Shown here piece after piece: positions 26,398 through 36,649 of a stretch of DNA of 64,000 nucleotides. Every line of letters starts with the position of its first letter. Positions within the stretch are counted from its first letter, which is position 1. Source of the stretch: Prostheceraeus crozeri (taxonomy: Eukaryota; Platyhelminthes; Polycladida; Euryleptidae); the NCBI GenBank assembly GCA_907163375.1, contig CAJQUW010007129.1, positions 186,001-250,000 of the forward strand. The letters are read 5' to 3'. The position numbers were made by a program, and so were the translations under genes. The notes beneath the pieces are model-generated. The model did no database searches. It was not told the origin of the DNA and was given only the letters and a program-made list of their open reading frames with translations.

Positions 26398-26520
26398 TTT
26401 GATGACGAAGTGGAAAACTTTGCCTGATTGCAACACAAGTTATGAAAAGAAGATTGGTTGCTCCACCGTTGCACCGATGGGATTGGAACTGGCCGGACTT
26501 TTGACGGCATGACATAGTGG
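26398..26520. repeat. dispersed repeat, copy 1 (about 120 bp)
   Basis: A stretch from TGGAAAACTTTGCC to GCATGACATAGTGG recurs in the same direction at 26836-26962. Shared blocks include CCACCGTTGCACC. It lies directly next to the tRNA-like sequence at 26630-26715, so on the minus strand it could be the body of a SINE whose head is that tRNA-like part. Confidence 0.7.
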
Positions 26521-26629
26521 TTTTGAAATTTGACACTAATATATTATTATATTATAGCACATAAATATTCATCAATTTATCAATCTCAAGCAATGTAACG
26601 TGCTTCAGTGTGGTGGACTCTATTAGTAC

Positions 26630-26715
26630 AGAACAGATTCGAACCAGCGACGGTAGAGCTAGAGGACATGCAAGCACAGCACACTCTGTATCCACAAGGC
26701 CACCGGACCATCTAT
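26630..26715 (-). repeat. tRNA-derived SINE head
   Basis: On the minus strand a consensus B box GGTTCGAATC (forward 26636-26645) lies about 50 nt after an A-box-like TGGCCTTGTGG. Both together are internal RNA polymerase III promoter elements. A proper cloverleaf does not fold, so this is a tRNA-derived repeat and not a tRNA gene. Confidence 0.6.
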
Positions 26716-26835
26716 TGACGCGTAGATTAGTCACAAAGGCAGCACATTATCGCAGGCATTGGTAGAAAGCGGATTACATTCTGCAATGACTTAATGCGGC
26801 ATCCAATATTGAGGCGCTTTACGCCGACTACTCAT

Positions 26836-26962
26836 TTGATGATTAGATGGAAAACGTGCCTGACATCAACACAATACAAGTTATGGAAATGAAGAATAGT
26901 TGCACCACCGTTGCACCAAAAGGGTTGGAACCGGTCGGATTATTGTCGCCATGATGTAGTGG
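26836..26962. repeat. dispersed repeat, copy 2
   Basis: Direct-orientation partner of 26398-26520, diverged by scattered substitutions and small indels. Confidence 0.7.
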
Positions 26963-27778
26963 AAGATCGGTTTAAACCAGAGTTTGAATAATATAATATA
27001 ATGAAGTTATATCTTACAATTCATCATCTTATCAAATTCCAACAGATGCAATTACTACAGTCCGACAGCCGAAATAAGTTTCTGTTGGGAGCAAAGCCGA
27101 AAATGAGACTTTCACAAAATGTTACACTATGAAAGGAGACTATATGAATGCAAGTTGGTAGAATTTATTACATTTATGATTTCCAAAAATAACCATCAAA
27201 AGTAATTTGGAACAGATACGAGACCAGACGCTTGAACAAGAATGATGCCACTGATCAATGAGAATTTTCAGAGAATAAATGAGATATTGCGTTAGCTTAT
27301 CAATGACATTATAAATGACAGATTCATATTAGCAAATGGAAGAACCTGTAATTCACTTCCATTGGCTGTAACCACAGAATTAGATTACTTCAGCCCGTTG
27401 GTTTAATACAACTATCAAATTGTAAAACGATGTCACATTCAGGAATGTACTGAGCTGGGCATAGAAAAAAATAACCAATAGGTCTATATTGGTCGAATAG
27501 CAGAAACAACCTTTCATTACTTGCAAATCACTGTGAATCTCTTCAAAGCGCTCCAATCGCCACGATTACTTCAGATCTAAGGAATTCAGATTATTGCGCT
27601 AGTTCTGTCGATGAATTTCATGCTTCCGATCATTATTTCGAAATATAGTAGGTGTAGGAACAAGCGTTCTCAAACTTCTCGGGAGAGCTTCATAATGTTG
27701 GTGTTGGTTAATGGGGGATGAAGCCATCTGATTCCCTATTACATATTCTTCAATTGAAGACTTGTGTCGTTCTGTCGC
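26963..27778. other. no feature recognised
   Basis: AT-rich DNA without a domain-bearing frame or clear repeat. Confidence 0.5.
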
Positions 27779-27845
27779 CCGTCGATAGCTCACTTGGTAG
27801 AGCGTTGTCCTAGAATGCCTAGATGGTTCAAATCCACCAAGACGC
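27779..27845 (+). repeat. tRNA-like sequence / SINE head
   Basis: A near-perfect A box, TAGCTCACTTGGTAGAGC, with a paired D stem (GCTC/GAGC), is followed by a consensus B box GGTTCAAATCC (27825-27835). The T stem is mostly paired, but the acceptor stem pairs poorly, two anticodon-stem pairs are lost and the variable loop is missing. This fits a SINE head or tRNA pseudogene. A related A box without B box lies at 56679. Confidence 0.65.
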
Positions 27846-28409
27846 GTAGTTATTTTCCGTCTGTTGAATCTGATCCATCTGCTTAACTGTCACTGAAATT
27901 GCTAGGCGGGAAGCCCAGGGATTTATCCATGCAAAGTCCGACTTTCCACTTTGTTTAAGTTAGTGAGACTAGAATGGACAATAGCAGTTTATTGACTGTA
28001 ATTTCAGCTGCTCATTTAGGCTGATCTCAAGAATAATTAATTTACCCAAACATGCGACGGCTGTTGAATTTTGCCGTCAGGCGATCTGTTGCTTTGTCAA
28101 AATGATCTTATGCATAAAGAAAAATGTTAATAACCGCGAATATTTACAGGGTGCATTGATGAGGTGCCAGTACCTTCCCAATGTCAACCAGACAAGGCTG
28201 TTCGGATCGGGGTTCGAGATGATCCCGTCCGGATCCCAGAACCTCATCCCCACCCTCGATCCCGACTTTTTATCCCTGTCACTTAAATGACAATCGCTCG
28301 CTCTTTAAACTGCCTCTTAAAAGTCAAATGATACATATCACCGCTCTTAATACGCCATTTAATTAATTTGTGCATTTAATTCATTTGGAATGTAGTTGGA
28401 AAGAGCCAA
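27846..28409. other. possible SINE body and GC-rich patch, unassigned
   Basis: Sequence after the tRNA-like head could be its SINE body. A GC-rich patch at about 28150-28270 includes a B-box-like GGGGTTCGAGAT, but no A box was found. Confidence 0.35.
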
Positions 28410-28603
28410 TATTGAAAGATGGTGGTTTTATTTTCTTTTTGTTATATAGTGCCAATAGCATCATAATGATGACCTGAATAGATATGAAAACAAAGGACAT
28501 AGAAATGGATTAGCAATAGAAAGGCTTGAGTTATAAGTACATGCACATATCATACAAGTATGAAAAAATATAAGGCTATAAAGCGATTGGAAGAAGGCAA
28601 GAT

Positions 28604-30358
28604 GTGCAATATAACTACCCACAAAAATATCCATGGCATGCTAATCTAACTATGCCTCCAAAGAATGACCTAATTGAAGACAAATTGAAACGGGTATACT
28701 ATGGATCTAGAAGGATTATTGGAAAACTGAGACCTCAATCAAAATTCTCCAACCTGAGTACACAAGAAAAAGAAACATTGAAAAATCTTAAAAGCAAGAA
28801 CCTAATGATGTTGCCTTCAGATGAAGGTTCAGAATTCTGCGTAGTTTCAAATGATAATTATATTGAAGCAGGACTGAAACATCTCAGAGATGAAAGTACA
28901 TACAAACCCATGCAATGAATGACAGCTAAGACTGTTGAAAAACGCATCAACGCAAGATGAAACAGTATAGTCAGTGAAAACAATATTCCATATTATGTAA
29001 AGAATAGCTATATTACGAACAACTCATCCTTACCATGTTTCTATCATCTCATCAAAACTCACAAGGAAGGCCCCGAGATGAAAATAGGTCATATTGTATC
29101 TACCACGTCCGGACCAACAACTAAGTTATCATGGCTTCTTTCTAGACTTTTAATTCCTTTGCTTCAAAATGTCCCCGCACATTTAAAATCAAGCATGCAT
29201 GTCAATTCAATTCAATTTATTGTATTCACAACATGTTGCATGCATGTGACTATGCATCTCAATCGCATGCATTGATAGCATCAAAAATACCAATCAAAAA
29301 TAACAACTTTATCCTTGCAGCTTCGATGTAATAAGCATGTGCACTTCCATTCCAATTCCTGATGCCATTCAAGCCCTGGTTTACAAAATGGAAGACTGCA
29401 ACATCACCAACAAAAAAAGGATGGACAATCGACCAAATTGAACGGTTATTACATGCAATCTTTAGAAACACATATTTCCAATTTGATAATAACATCTTCT
29501 TGCAAGTTAATGGTCTACCCATGGGTTCGTCTCTTTCTGGTGTGCTTGCAATTATATTCATGGACAGCATCGAAACGGTAACCCTCGGACAAATGAGAGT
29601 GATGTATAATGCATCACTTTTTATGAGATATGTAGATGACTGCTTCGCAATAATTGAAAACAAAAAACAAGCCTTGAAACTTCTCCAATATCTCAATGCA
29701 CAGCATTCCAGCATCAATTTCGAAATTGAATTACCAGACGACAACAAAACATTAAGCCTACTTGATTTCCGAGTAACGCTGAACGCGCCAAATGAACCAG
29801 AATTTGAATTTTACCGCAAATCTGCTAGAAAATATGTGCTTGTGAATTATCAGTCACATGTACCATACACTAACAAAATTAACTTCATTAGAAACGAAAA
29901 AACAAGAATCGCAGAACGATGTTCCAATAATCTAACTCAAAGAAACACACAGACAGTTTCAATGATATTCTACGACTATTTCTGAGAAAGTGGATAAACA
30001 ACTGCAAAATGTTCTTCGTCGAGAAAACTTGAACGTAAGGTTAACAAGAAGATCAAGAACTCTTAGAAGTGTATTGAAACAACCTAAAACAAACCAAGAC
30101 TGTCATTTAAGAAATTGCCCAATTAATAACAGCAACATCTGCAATCAGAAATATGTAATTTATCAGCTGAATTGTGATAAGTGTGATAACTTCTACATTG
30201 GAAGCACCATAAGACCATTAGGCCTACATATCCGTTGCCGTGAGCATAAAACAAGCAGCAAGTCTTCCATGTACAACCATCTTCAGAAATGCCACAGTTA
30301 CAACTTTTCCACAACCATTCTTTCCCACGATAGAGATCCATCAGGCTCAGTCTCATAA
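28604..30358 (+). pseudogene. PLE reverse transcriptase with GIY-YIG endonuclease
   Basis: The N-terminal region LKSKNLMMLPSDEGSEF matches the PLE block that reads LPADKG in relatives. Next come PCFYHLIKTHKEGP, then LPMGSSLSGVLAIIFMD and the catalytic box FMRYVDDCF, then a C-terminal palm (LSLLDFRVTL). After a short gap, QKYVIYQLNCDKCDNFYIGS with a following H-x-R-C-R-E-H is the GIY-YIG nuclease with its zinc-binding cysteines. RT plus GIY-YIG is diagnostic of Penelope-like elements. The reading region is inactive, with about five breaks plus one insertion. Confidence 0.85.
29203..29275 (-). mobile_element. 5'-truncated LINE 3' tail inserted in the PLE
   Basis: CAATTCAATTCAATTTATTG is the reverse complement of the tail of the LINE at 12865-12883. 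The following TGCATGTGACT also matches its 3' UTR. GCATGCAT occurs on both sides and may be the target duplication. This is a severely truncated antisense insertion, diverged from the 9.7-kb copy. Confidence 0.6.
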
Positions 30359-30360
30359 TA

Positions 30361-30511
30361 CGTAGCGAATCTCAAAATAGCGAAGCATCAAAACAGCAAA
30401 TCTCAAAATAGCGAAGCATCAAAACAGCGAATCTCAAAATAGCGAAGCATCAAAACAGCAAATCTCAAAATAGCGAAGCATCAAAACAGCGAATCTCAAA
30501 GTAGCGAAAAT
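30361..30511 (+). repeat. 31-bp tandem array, about 4.6 copies
   Basis: Units start AATCTC at 30368, 30399, 30430, 30461 and 30492. Each unit has two halves beginning AGCGAA or AGCAAA. Copies are almost identical, and the position varies mainly at one A/G site. It lies just after the PLE stop codon, so it is probably part of the PLE 3' region. Confidence 0.95.
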
Positions 30512-30555
30512 GTATTGCATAATCTGAAGAAGTCCTCGAGTAATCATGTTTATAT

Positions 30556-31213
30556 AGTTTATTAAAGGTGATTAGATTAGTAAATAATACCCATCATTAA
30601 TGCCACTGAAAAGGATACAAATTTCCTTATATGCTGTACATATACCTTGTGCAATGTATATTAAATATGAAAAAATGAGAAAGTGTATAAAATATATTCT
30701 CTAAAACCCATTATGTGCGAGACAGCCCTGGCATGAGCTTGGCGACTGAGTTCATTTAAAATGTATTGTTCGCGTAATCGGTCTAGTCTTTCGTCTAAAG
30801 CAACCTATTTCGTCTTTCTCCTTTTTGTTGGTGCTCCAAAATCCAGTTGACTCATTTTAATGGTTGACATTTTCTGCTCCTCAACGAATGTATCCGTGAT
30901 CTTCAAGATATTTGGATGGGCACTTGCCACATTATCTTTCAAAGAAAAATAAGCATGTGCTTCTTCTATATATTTTGACATTGAGATTATCAGTATTGAT
31001 GATTTTTACCAAGAAGTGAAAGTATTTGTATTTTGACCATGTAGATATTTTTCTAGCTGCTTTTCAAAAGGTTGTTATAAAACAGCCCATCGTGTAGGTA
31101 GTTTTCTTATTTTATTGCAACTTGAGGTAATTATCGAATTTTCTTCATATTTGTTTGAAAATTTGTTTTTATATGAAGGTAATGCGACTACTTTTCTTAA
31201 CATAATTGCTTTC
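30556..31213. other. no feature recognised
   Basis: AT-rich DNA between the PLE tail and the FLYWCH/MULE fragment. Confidence 0.5.
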
Positions 31214-31890
31214 TCATTTCAAACTGCATATATGAAACATAGCAAATTCAAAATCACATTTTAAAATCAAGATTACCAGGAGTGTCATAAGATCTCCAAG
31301 GCCTGTCTTTAAAAATGTTTTATAAAAACGACTATCACTTACCAGGAACAGGAAAAGTTGCAGTTCAATCCAATAAGTAGACACGTAGGCAACCAAATCA
31401 TCCACCTTTGGATATTCATTGACTGGAGCTTCTCCTATTATTTCCAGCCAAAAATCCTCCACCTCACGACTCGGTAAAAATGGTAGTGCAAGGATTAATC
31501 GCGTCCATTTTTGGAATTCAATATCTTCAAGGGAATGTGGTAGTGGTGGCAACATCGACCTTTTAGATCGATAGATGGTTGCTCTTACATTCTCATACGT
31601 TGGGAGCACTCCAACTAAGTCATTGTGAGATTCAGCATAAACCTTGACGGTATCCTCGTATACTCTCTGGACGGGTTTACAGGCTTCTCGCTTTGCAGTT
31701 TCTCTCAAAGTTGCTTTCATCTTATAAGCAACACTGTCGATGACGTCGGGTGCGTGGTAATGGCCTTCTTCCGAAACTACTTCCTTGGTTATCAACGTTG
31801 CAGGGCATTTAATACATTTCCAGTATTGGTGGACTTTGTGCAGCGATATCTATATCCATTTTTGATGATATTGATGCCTCCTTTTTGACT
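31214..31890 (-). pseudogene. FLYWCH/MULE-type transposase fragment with the catalytic core missing
   Basis: On the minus strand, GYRYRCTK and then YWKCIKCPATLITKE followed by H-x-H (GHYHAPD) form a FLYWCH zinc finger, split by one frameshift. Next comes ATIYRSKRSMLPPLPHSLED, the helix region that normally precedes a MULE DDE domain. The frame then jumps within a few residues to ALPFLPSREVEDFWLEI, which looks like the extreme C-terminus of such proteins. The whole DDE domain (normally about 200 residues) is therefore absent. It may be an internal-deletion MULE or a decayed gene of FLYWCH/MULE origin. Confidence 0.6.
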
Positions 31891-32283
31891 TCTCACTTGC
31901 TCCATCGTTAAATATGCCATTGTTAGAAATGAGTTTCGTATTTTTCCTTACTTCTAATATATTGCATTAATCACATTATATAAGAAGTTATTTCAAATGC
32001 CATTATAGTTAAAATTTTGACAATGCATGTTGGTTATTCGATTTATTTGGAAAATGAATTTGAGGAATACCAAAAATGAATCAATTGTTCGTTTTATTTC
32101 ATTGTTTATTGTTGGGACATTTCTCCATATAAAAGATGATAGGATATAGAACAATGCAACCCTTAAGTCACATGGCAACAATTTCCTAAGACCTATCGGT
32201 TTCCTTTTCACAATGATTCTGTTTTTGTAAAGAGTTAAGTAAATAAACGATAGTGATGATATGCCATTTAAGTTATCGACTGA

Positions 32284-32992
32284 TCAAGCAAACATAATTT
32301 CTCTAGGACTTCTTAAGATTATGCAATACGTTTTCGTTATTTTGAGATTCGCCATTGTGAGACTTCGCTGATTTGAGATTTGCTATTTTGACACTTCGCC
32401 ATTTTGAGATTCGCTGTTGTGAGACGATCCCATCCATCAAACCTAAGACTTCGTGAAGCATATTATATAAGAAAAATGAAGCCAACAATCAACAACTAAA
32501 TCGAGCTCAACAATTGTGCCAATTTTCTTTTTGATTAAAAATTTTTTTCTATTATGTAAAAATAGTGAAACATGACAATGTGTTACATTTTACCAGTATC
32601 AAATTTCTAATTCGCACCTCTTGCCTTCTTCCAATTGTTTTATAGCTTTACATTTTTTTCATACTTGTATAATGTGTGCATGTACTTATAACTCAAGCCT
32701 TTCTATTACTAATCCATTTCTATGCCCTCTGTTTTCATATCTATTCAGGTCATCATTAAGATGCTATTGGCACTATGTAACCCAATACTACCTACCTGTT
32801 CCATAGCCGTTCCCTCCTTTTGAATGCTTTTGTATTCAGTATTATGCTATTATGACATAGACGTCGGTGTGAATTTTCAATTTTATACTAGACCATTTTT
32901 CCTTCCTTTTTACATGAAGATGGCTAACGGATGTTAACTGAAATTAATTGTAAGAAATAACAAGAAGAAAATAAAACTACCATCTTTCAATA
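32284..32992 (-). mobile_element. PLE, ORF-less inverted copy
   Basis: Read on the minus strand, this copies the leader (32992-32612), array (32424-32335; about three diverged 31-bp units) and tail (to 32284) of the PLE at 28410-30555. It has no RT or nuclease. Its leader carries about 185 nt that the plus copy lacks (between forward 32777 and 32955). The leader parts are the best matched and the arrays are more diverged. It is either a non-autonomous derivative or the deleted partner of an inverted PLE pair. Confidence 0.75.
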
Positions 32993-33443
32993 ATGGATCC
33001 TTCCAAATACATTCAAAACATGAAAAATAGCCAAGACAATATATTCAAAATAATTCATTTAGCGTATGACACAGGGTGCGGCATAACAAAATGATGTGAC
33101 TAATTCTAATGTAGCATTTTTTCTAATTATTTAACAGAAATTAACAAAAGAGGTCTGAACAAGGACACTTAGAAAGTTATTTTACATTAAAATTTAGTCA
33201 CATTTCTTATTCCGCAACATGTACAAACAAATCGCATCTTATGATTATCATATTTGTATATGTAATAGGCCTACATGTATTATCACCTTATATCGATGTA
33301 AATAATCAAATAATGCCGCGATCTCTCAAACAGATGTTGCTAAGTCCTTGATACCTGATCAGTACTTGACTCTGGAATGCACATAAAAGAACATGAAAGC
33401 ACTGCGACGCAAAAATGTTCTGCAAAACGGGTTGGAGATACTA
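32993..33443. other. no feature recognised
   Basis: AT-rich spacer. Confidence 0.5.
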
Positions 33444-33710
33444 CTAGACGGTAGGAAGGAATGATTTAGCTGCGATGAAGGTTTCTTGTCTACATAGATT
33501 GACGAAGGTATTCAGTGTCATTAGCTTTCTTTTTGATTCCAAATCAACTGCAAAAAAGTCTCCTTTAATCCTGAGACAGCGATCCTGAATGCAATGTAAT
33601 CTCCTTGAGTCTTCTGAAGTCAGTCCAATAAACGCAGGACACGTATCAGGCTTAGTATTAGAGAAGCATTTATTGTCACACATTGGCCATCGTTTAACAT
33701 ACACGTGCAT
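33444..33710 (-). pseudogene. LINE C-terminal fragment
   Basis: The frame reads SRRLHCIQDRCLRIKGDFF and continues with a leucine-rich stretch. This matches the region after the RT in many CR1/jockey-like LINEs (L-x-x-IQ-x-RCLRI). No RT motif is near. It is a small old fragment. Confidence 0.45.
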
Positions 33711-35040
33711 TGAAAACGGTTTTAAATTATCTTAAAAGCTCTCCCGCTCTATCGCGATCATTGAGAAGTTTATAATACAACTTCAAAAACAAAGATCAGC
33801 CCGTATGATATTTTCGACTTTTTCGAGCACTGATGGCTTCTGATGCTACATGCAGAGAGTGATTTTTTTAGCGGATTGCTGATTGAGGCTGCATTTTTTC
33901 ACTAATCTTAGGTGACTGGGGAACAACTTTAACCGCTACACAGGCACATGTGAAATATGTTTCCAACGTCCATGTATAATTCAAAAATTATTAGCAGTGA
34001 CTTATTTGCCTTGTTCTCCTTCAAAACATGCGAATTCTAGCTGCTTTTGCTGATTAAGCTGCTTTTGATTAAAGAATAAAAAAGCTATCGTTCTAGAACT
34101 ATTGTTTTTTCCGATTAGCAAAATACAAAATCAATCAACTGAAACTTTAACTGTTCCGCATTGAATGGAGCACTCTGTCGATATTTTCAAACTCCTAAAC
34201 CAGACTTACAAAGTATTATAGAACATTTCGGTTGGATTGACAATGCTGCAAAGTGAAGCAGCAACGTGTACGCACGGAATCGTCTAATAAATAATGTATA
34301 TGAAATGAATAACAACGTAGTTTAGAGAACTTTCCTCAACAGCGGCGAAATTATCTTATATAACATGAAGCAGTAACTATCGGTTTTGTTGCGCGTGTTG
34401 ATGTATGCCTAAATCAGTGCCGTTTGTACTTTTTGTTCTAAAATCACGCGATTTCTGTTCGTGCTTTAAGTAGCGTTTGATAGTCGCTTCGCAGACTCTG
34501 CACACTAAGGTCAACAAATATAGGAAGCAAAATAATCAGAAGATATTTACTCGATACTTTATACGACGACATGAGTAAATTATTAAGGAAAACACAGAAC
34601 ACTCGGAAATACAAAAAAGTACATTTAATATTTTCTCTTTATTATAGCTGAAGACTGACTGACGTTAAAGTAAGTGATTTTCAAACAATCACATGATGCA
34701 TTCACATAGGCCTAAATATCACCTCACCAACATTTATTTCGGAGGAAAAACATAGTCCTTACCCTGTGCATACTCGGCCCTATCCTTTAATCCTTAACTT
34801 CTGAAACAGTTCCCCGACGAATCTTATGAAATTCACGTCAAAATATATTTAGTATGCGAACTTTCTAATAGCTGCATTCATTAGCTCTGACTCGCTCATC
34901 CTCGTGCCGAAAATACCGATCAAAACTTTCAAAGAGAGATTACACACATTTTTAAAAGTTTTTTAAGACGGCTGCAACAAAGATGCGCGCGAAAGAGGCA
35001 GAATCACCCTAACGTACCCAACGGCAAGGAAAAGCTAAGA
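33711..35040. other. no feature recognised
   Basis: No coding or repeat structure seen. Confidence 0.5.
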
Positions 35041-35275
35041 TGCAGCCGTTTAAATTGCTCAAGCTTGAGGACATTTTTCTAATTGATACTCTGAAATATC
35101 TTATGATTATGAATCGCACCGCATAACCAGGTTAAGCAAACGCAGAGCAGCCTGTTGTGCGGCTAGTTTGGGCATATCTGAGTAGTGCTGACTAGCGCTT
35201 GTAGGACGAATCGCGGTGTTTACGGCTGCTACGGACTCGAGTGCATAAATTGTTCATATCTGTTGACATGCGTTA
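35041..35275 (+). repeat. hammerhead-type repeat, copy A (decayed core, partial dimer)
   Basis: The repeat shares CGCAGAGCAGCCTGTTGTGC (35141-35160) and the downstream TACGGCTGC with copy B at 58 kb. A hammerhead-like core is present: CTGACTA (35188-35194), then stem II CGCTTGTAGGAC, then GAATCGC, then a cleavage triplet GTT (35218-35220). Core position G8 is T and the 15.1-16.1 pair is broken, so it is dead. Before this monomer (35050-35090) lies a piece matching the part downstream of the ribozyme in copy B. This suggests head-to-tail monomers. Confidence 0.6.
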
Positions 35276-35469
35276 AACCCTTTTCAGTAGTATAATCGCT
35301 AAATTGATAGTACGACATCAGGAGCAGTGGCCTACATGGTCAGGCAGACACGTTAGTTTAGCGCTGCATAAGCTTGAATGACTACTTTGCATCTCATAAT
35401 CCACTGCCGCATTATGTTGCATGTATTATTTATTATGTATGCATTATGTATATGACATTAGGTATGCAC

Positions 35470-36641
35470 TAGGGAGTCAAGCGGTTAATTATAAATTAAC
35501 CGGTTAACCGACGAGAAATTAACCGGTTAACCGGTTAACCGATGTAATACTAGTAATAGATGTTTTTCAATTCCATACAAGGCTTCTTATAGTCGCACTG
35601 AATATAGTGTATAAGTATATGCATGTTTGCCTGTTATACCAGTTGAGTAAGCTCGCTTACTTTATGGACATAAACATTTTCTACTGATTGCTTGTAGGTC
35701 TACTTCCTTAATATTTTATTTTCAAGAATACTGTTATGTTTTAGTATACCCTCGTGAATATTTGAGTTTATTCCGTCTGGCTAACTTGAACCTAAAATCA
35801 ATTTCACGGAATGTGCCTAATTCCATGTTAATTATTCAAAATAATAAATTATAAAATCTAAATCCACTAATGATAATAATAATGTATATTTTACCATAAA
35901 ATCTGTACAAAACATTCAATGTGAGGTACCAGTATGGTAATTCACAACTTATATAGGATGTGGCCAGATAATATAAAAACAACGGCTACACAAAGCCGTG
36001 TTTTTACTTAAAACCACAGCTACTGTTGTTCTGTTGATGCAGCGATTGAAGTAATGTTGGTCTTGTTTTGCCAATAGACGATCAGTAAAATTTTCGTCGC
36101 TATGGGAACACTTATCTGTGACGAATGCGCTGCGCTAACTGGATACATAAATACTTGTATGATCTGTATGTACTATGCAACGCATGTGATCTTGTTTAGA
36201 TACCGCATTGACCATAGAAATGGATTGCTAGTGTCTCACGTGCCTAGAGTGCTCGCGTGTGGCACGTTTCCCACGGGTGCGACACTTACAATCCATTTCT
36301 ATGGAACTGGCACAGACAGTCTATCGTAGCCAAGCGTAGAAGGGGAAATTCTATTGACTGAAACACTAACACGTCATAACGAACTCGTCCAAAGTCGTAG
36401 AATCAAGCAAGATGGTGAAGGTTAACGAAATGCCTCACTCCATTTCCAGGAAATTATTATTTGGCAATAGCTTACATCAGCAATGAGATATTATCGAAAT
36501 TGGAAAATGAAAACTAAAGCAATGTAGTTGCAATGTAGCAGAAAAGTTGGGAAAGCGTCGGTTAACCGATTAATTATTTTTTAACCGGTTAAATTTAATT
36601 AACCGATTAACCGGTTAACCGGTTAACCGCTTGACTCCCTA
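35470..36641. mobile_element. non-autonomous hAT element, 1172 bp, 8-bp TSD GTATGCAC
   Basis: Ends TAGGGAGTCAAGCGGTTAA and its reverse complement are flanked by exact 8-bp duplications GTATGCAC (35462-35469 and 36642-36649). Both sub-terminal regions are built of repeated GGTTAACC/TTAACCGGTTAA units that transposase could bind. I see no hAT transposase inside. An exact duplication indicates a recent insertion. Confidence 0.88.
36212..36304. repeat. 93-bp near-palindrome inside the hAT element
   Basis: Arms start with perfect 16-bp matches (CCATAGAAATGGATTG at 36212-36227, complement at 36289-36304) and continue imperfectly through TAGTGTC/GACACTTA. It may be a nested snap-back MITE or part of the hAT interior. 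Confidence 0.8.
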
Positions 36642-36649
36642 GTATGCAC

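Larger units (their letters stand above)
28410..30555 (+). mobile_element. Penelope-like element (PLE), plus-strand copy
   Basis: The parts in order are a leader (28410-28605), an RT and GIY-YIG reading region (28604-30358), a 31-bp tandem array (30361-30511) and a tail (to about 30555). Leader, array and tail all recur in reverse complement at 32284-32992, so the element is half of a tail-to-tail pair. PLEs copy through RNA and are known for repeated or inverted terminal copies. A short LINE tail is inserted at about 29203-29270. Confidence 0.8.

Noticed and set aside
27779-27845. Functional tRNA gene
   Set aside because: A and B boxes are good but the acceptor stem, anticodon stem and variable loop do not fit a cloverleaf; better a SINE head.
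30361-30511. CRISPR array
   Set aside because: The 31-bp units are contiguous without unique spacers, in a eukaryotic retroelement.
31993-32211. Minus-strand frame with a LINE-tail-like look (SSFIWRNVPTINNEI)
   Set aside because: The similarity is short and generic and overlaps AT-rich sequence; not enough to call.
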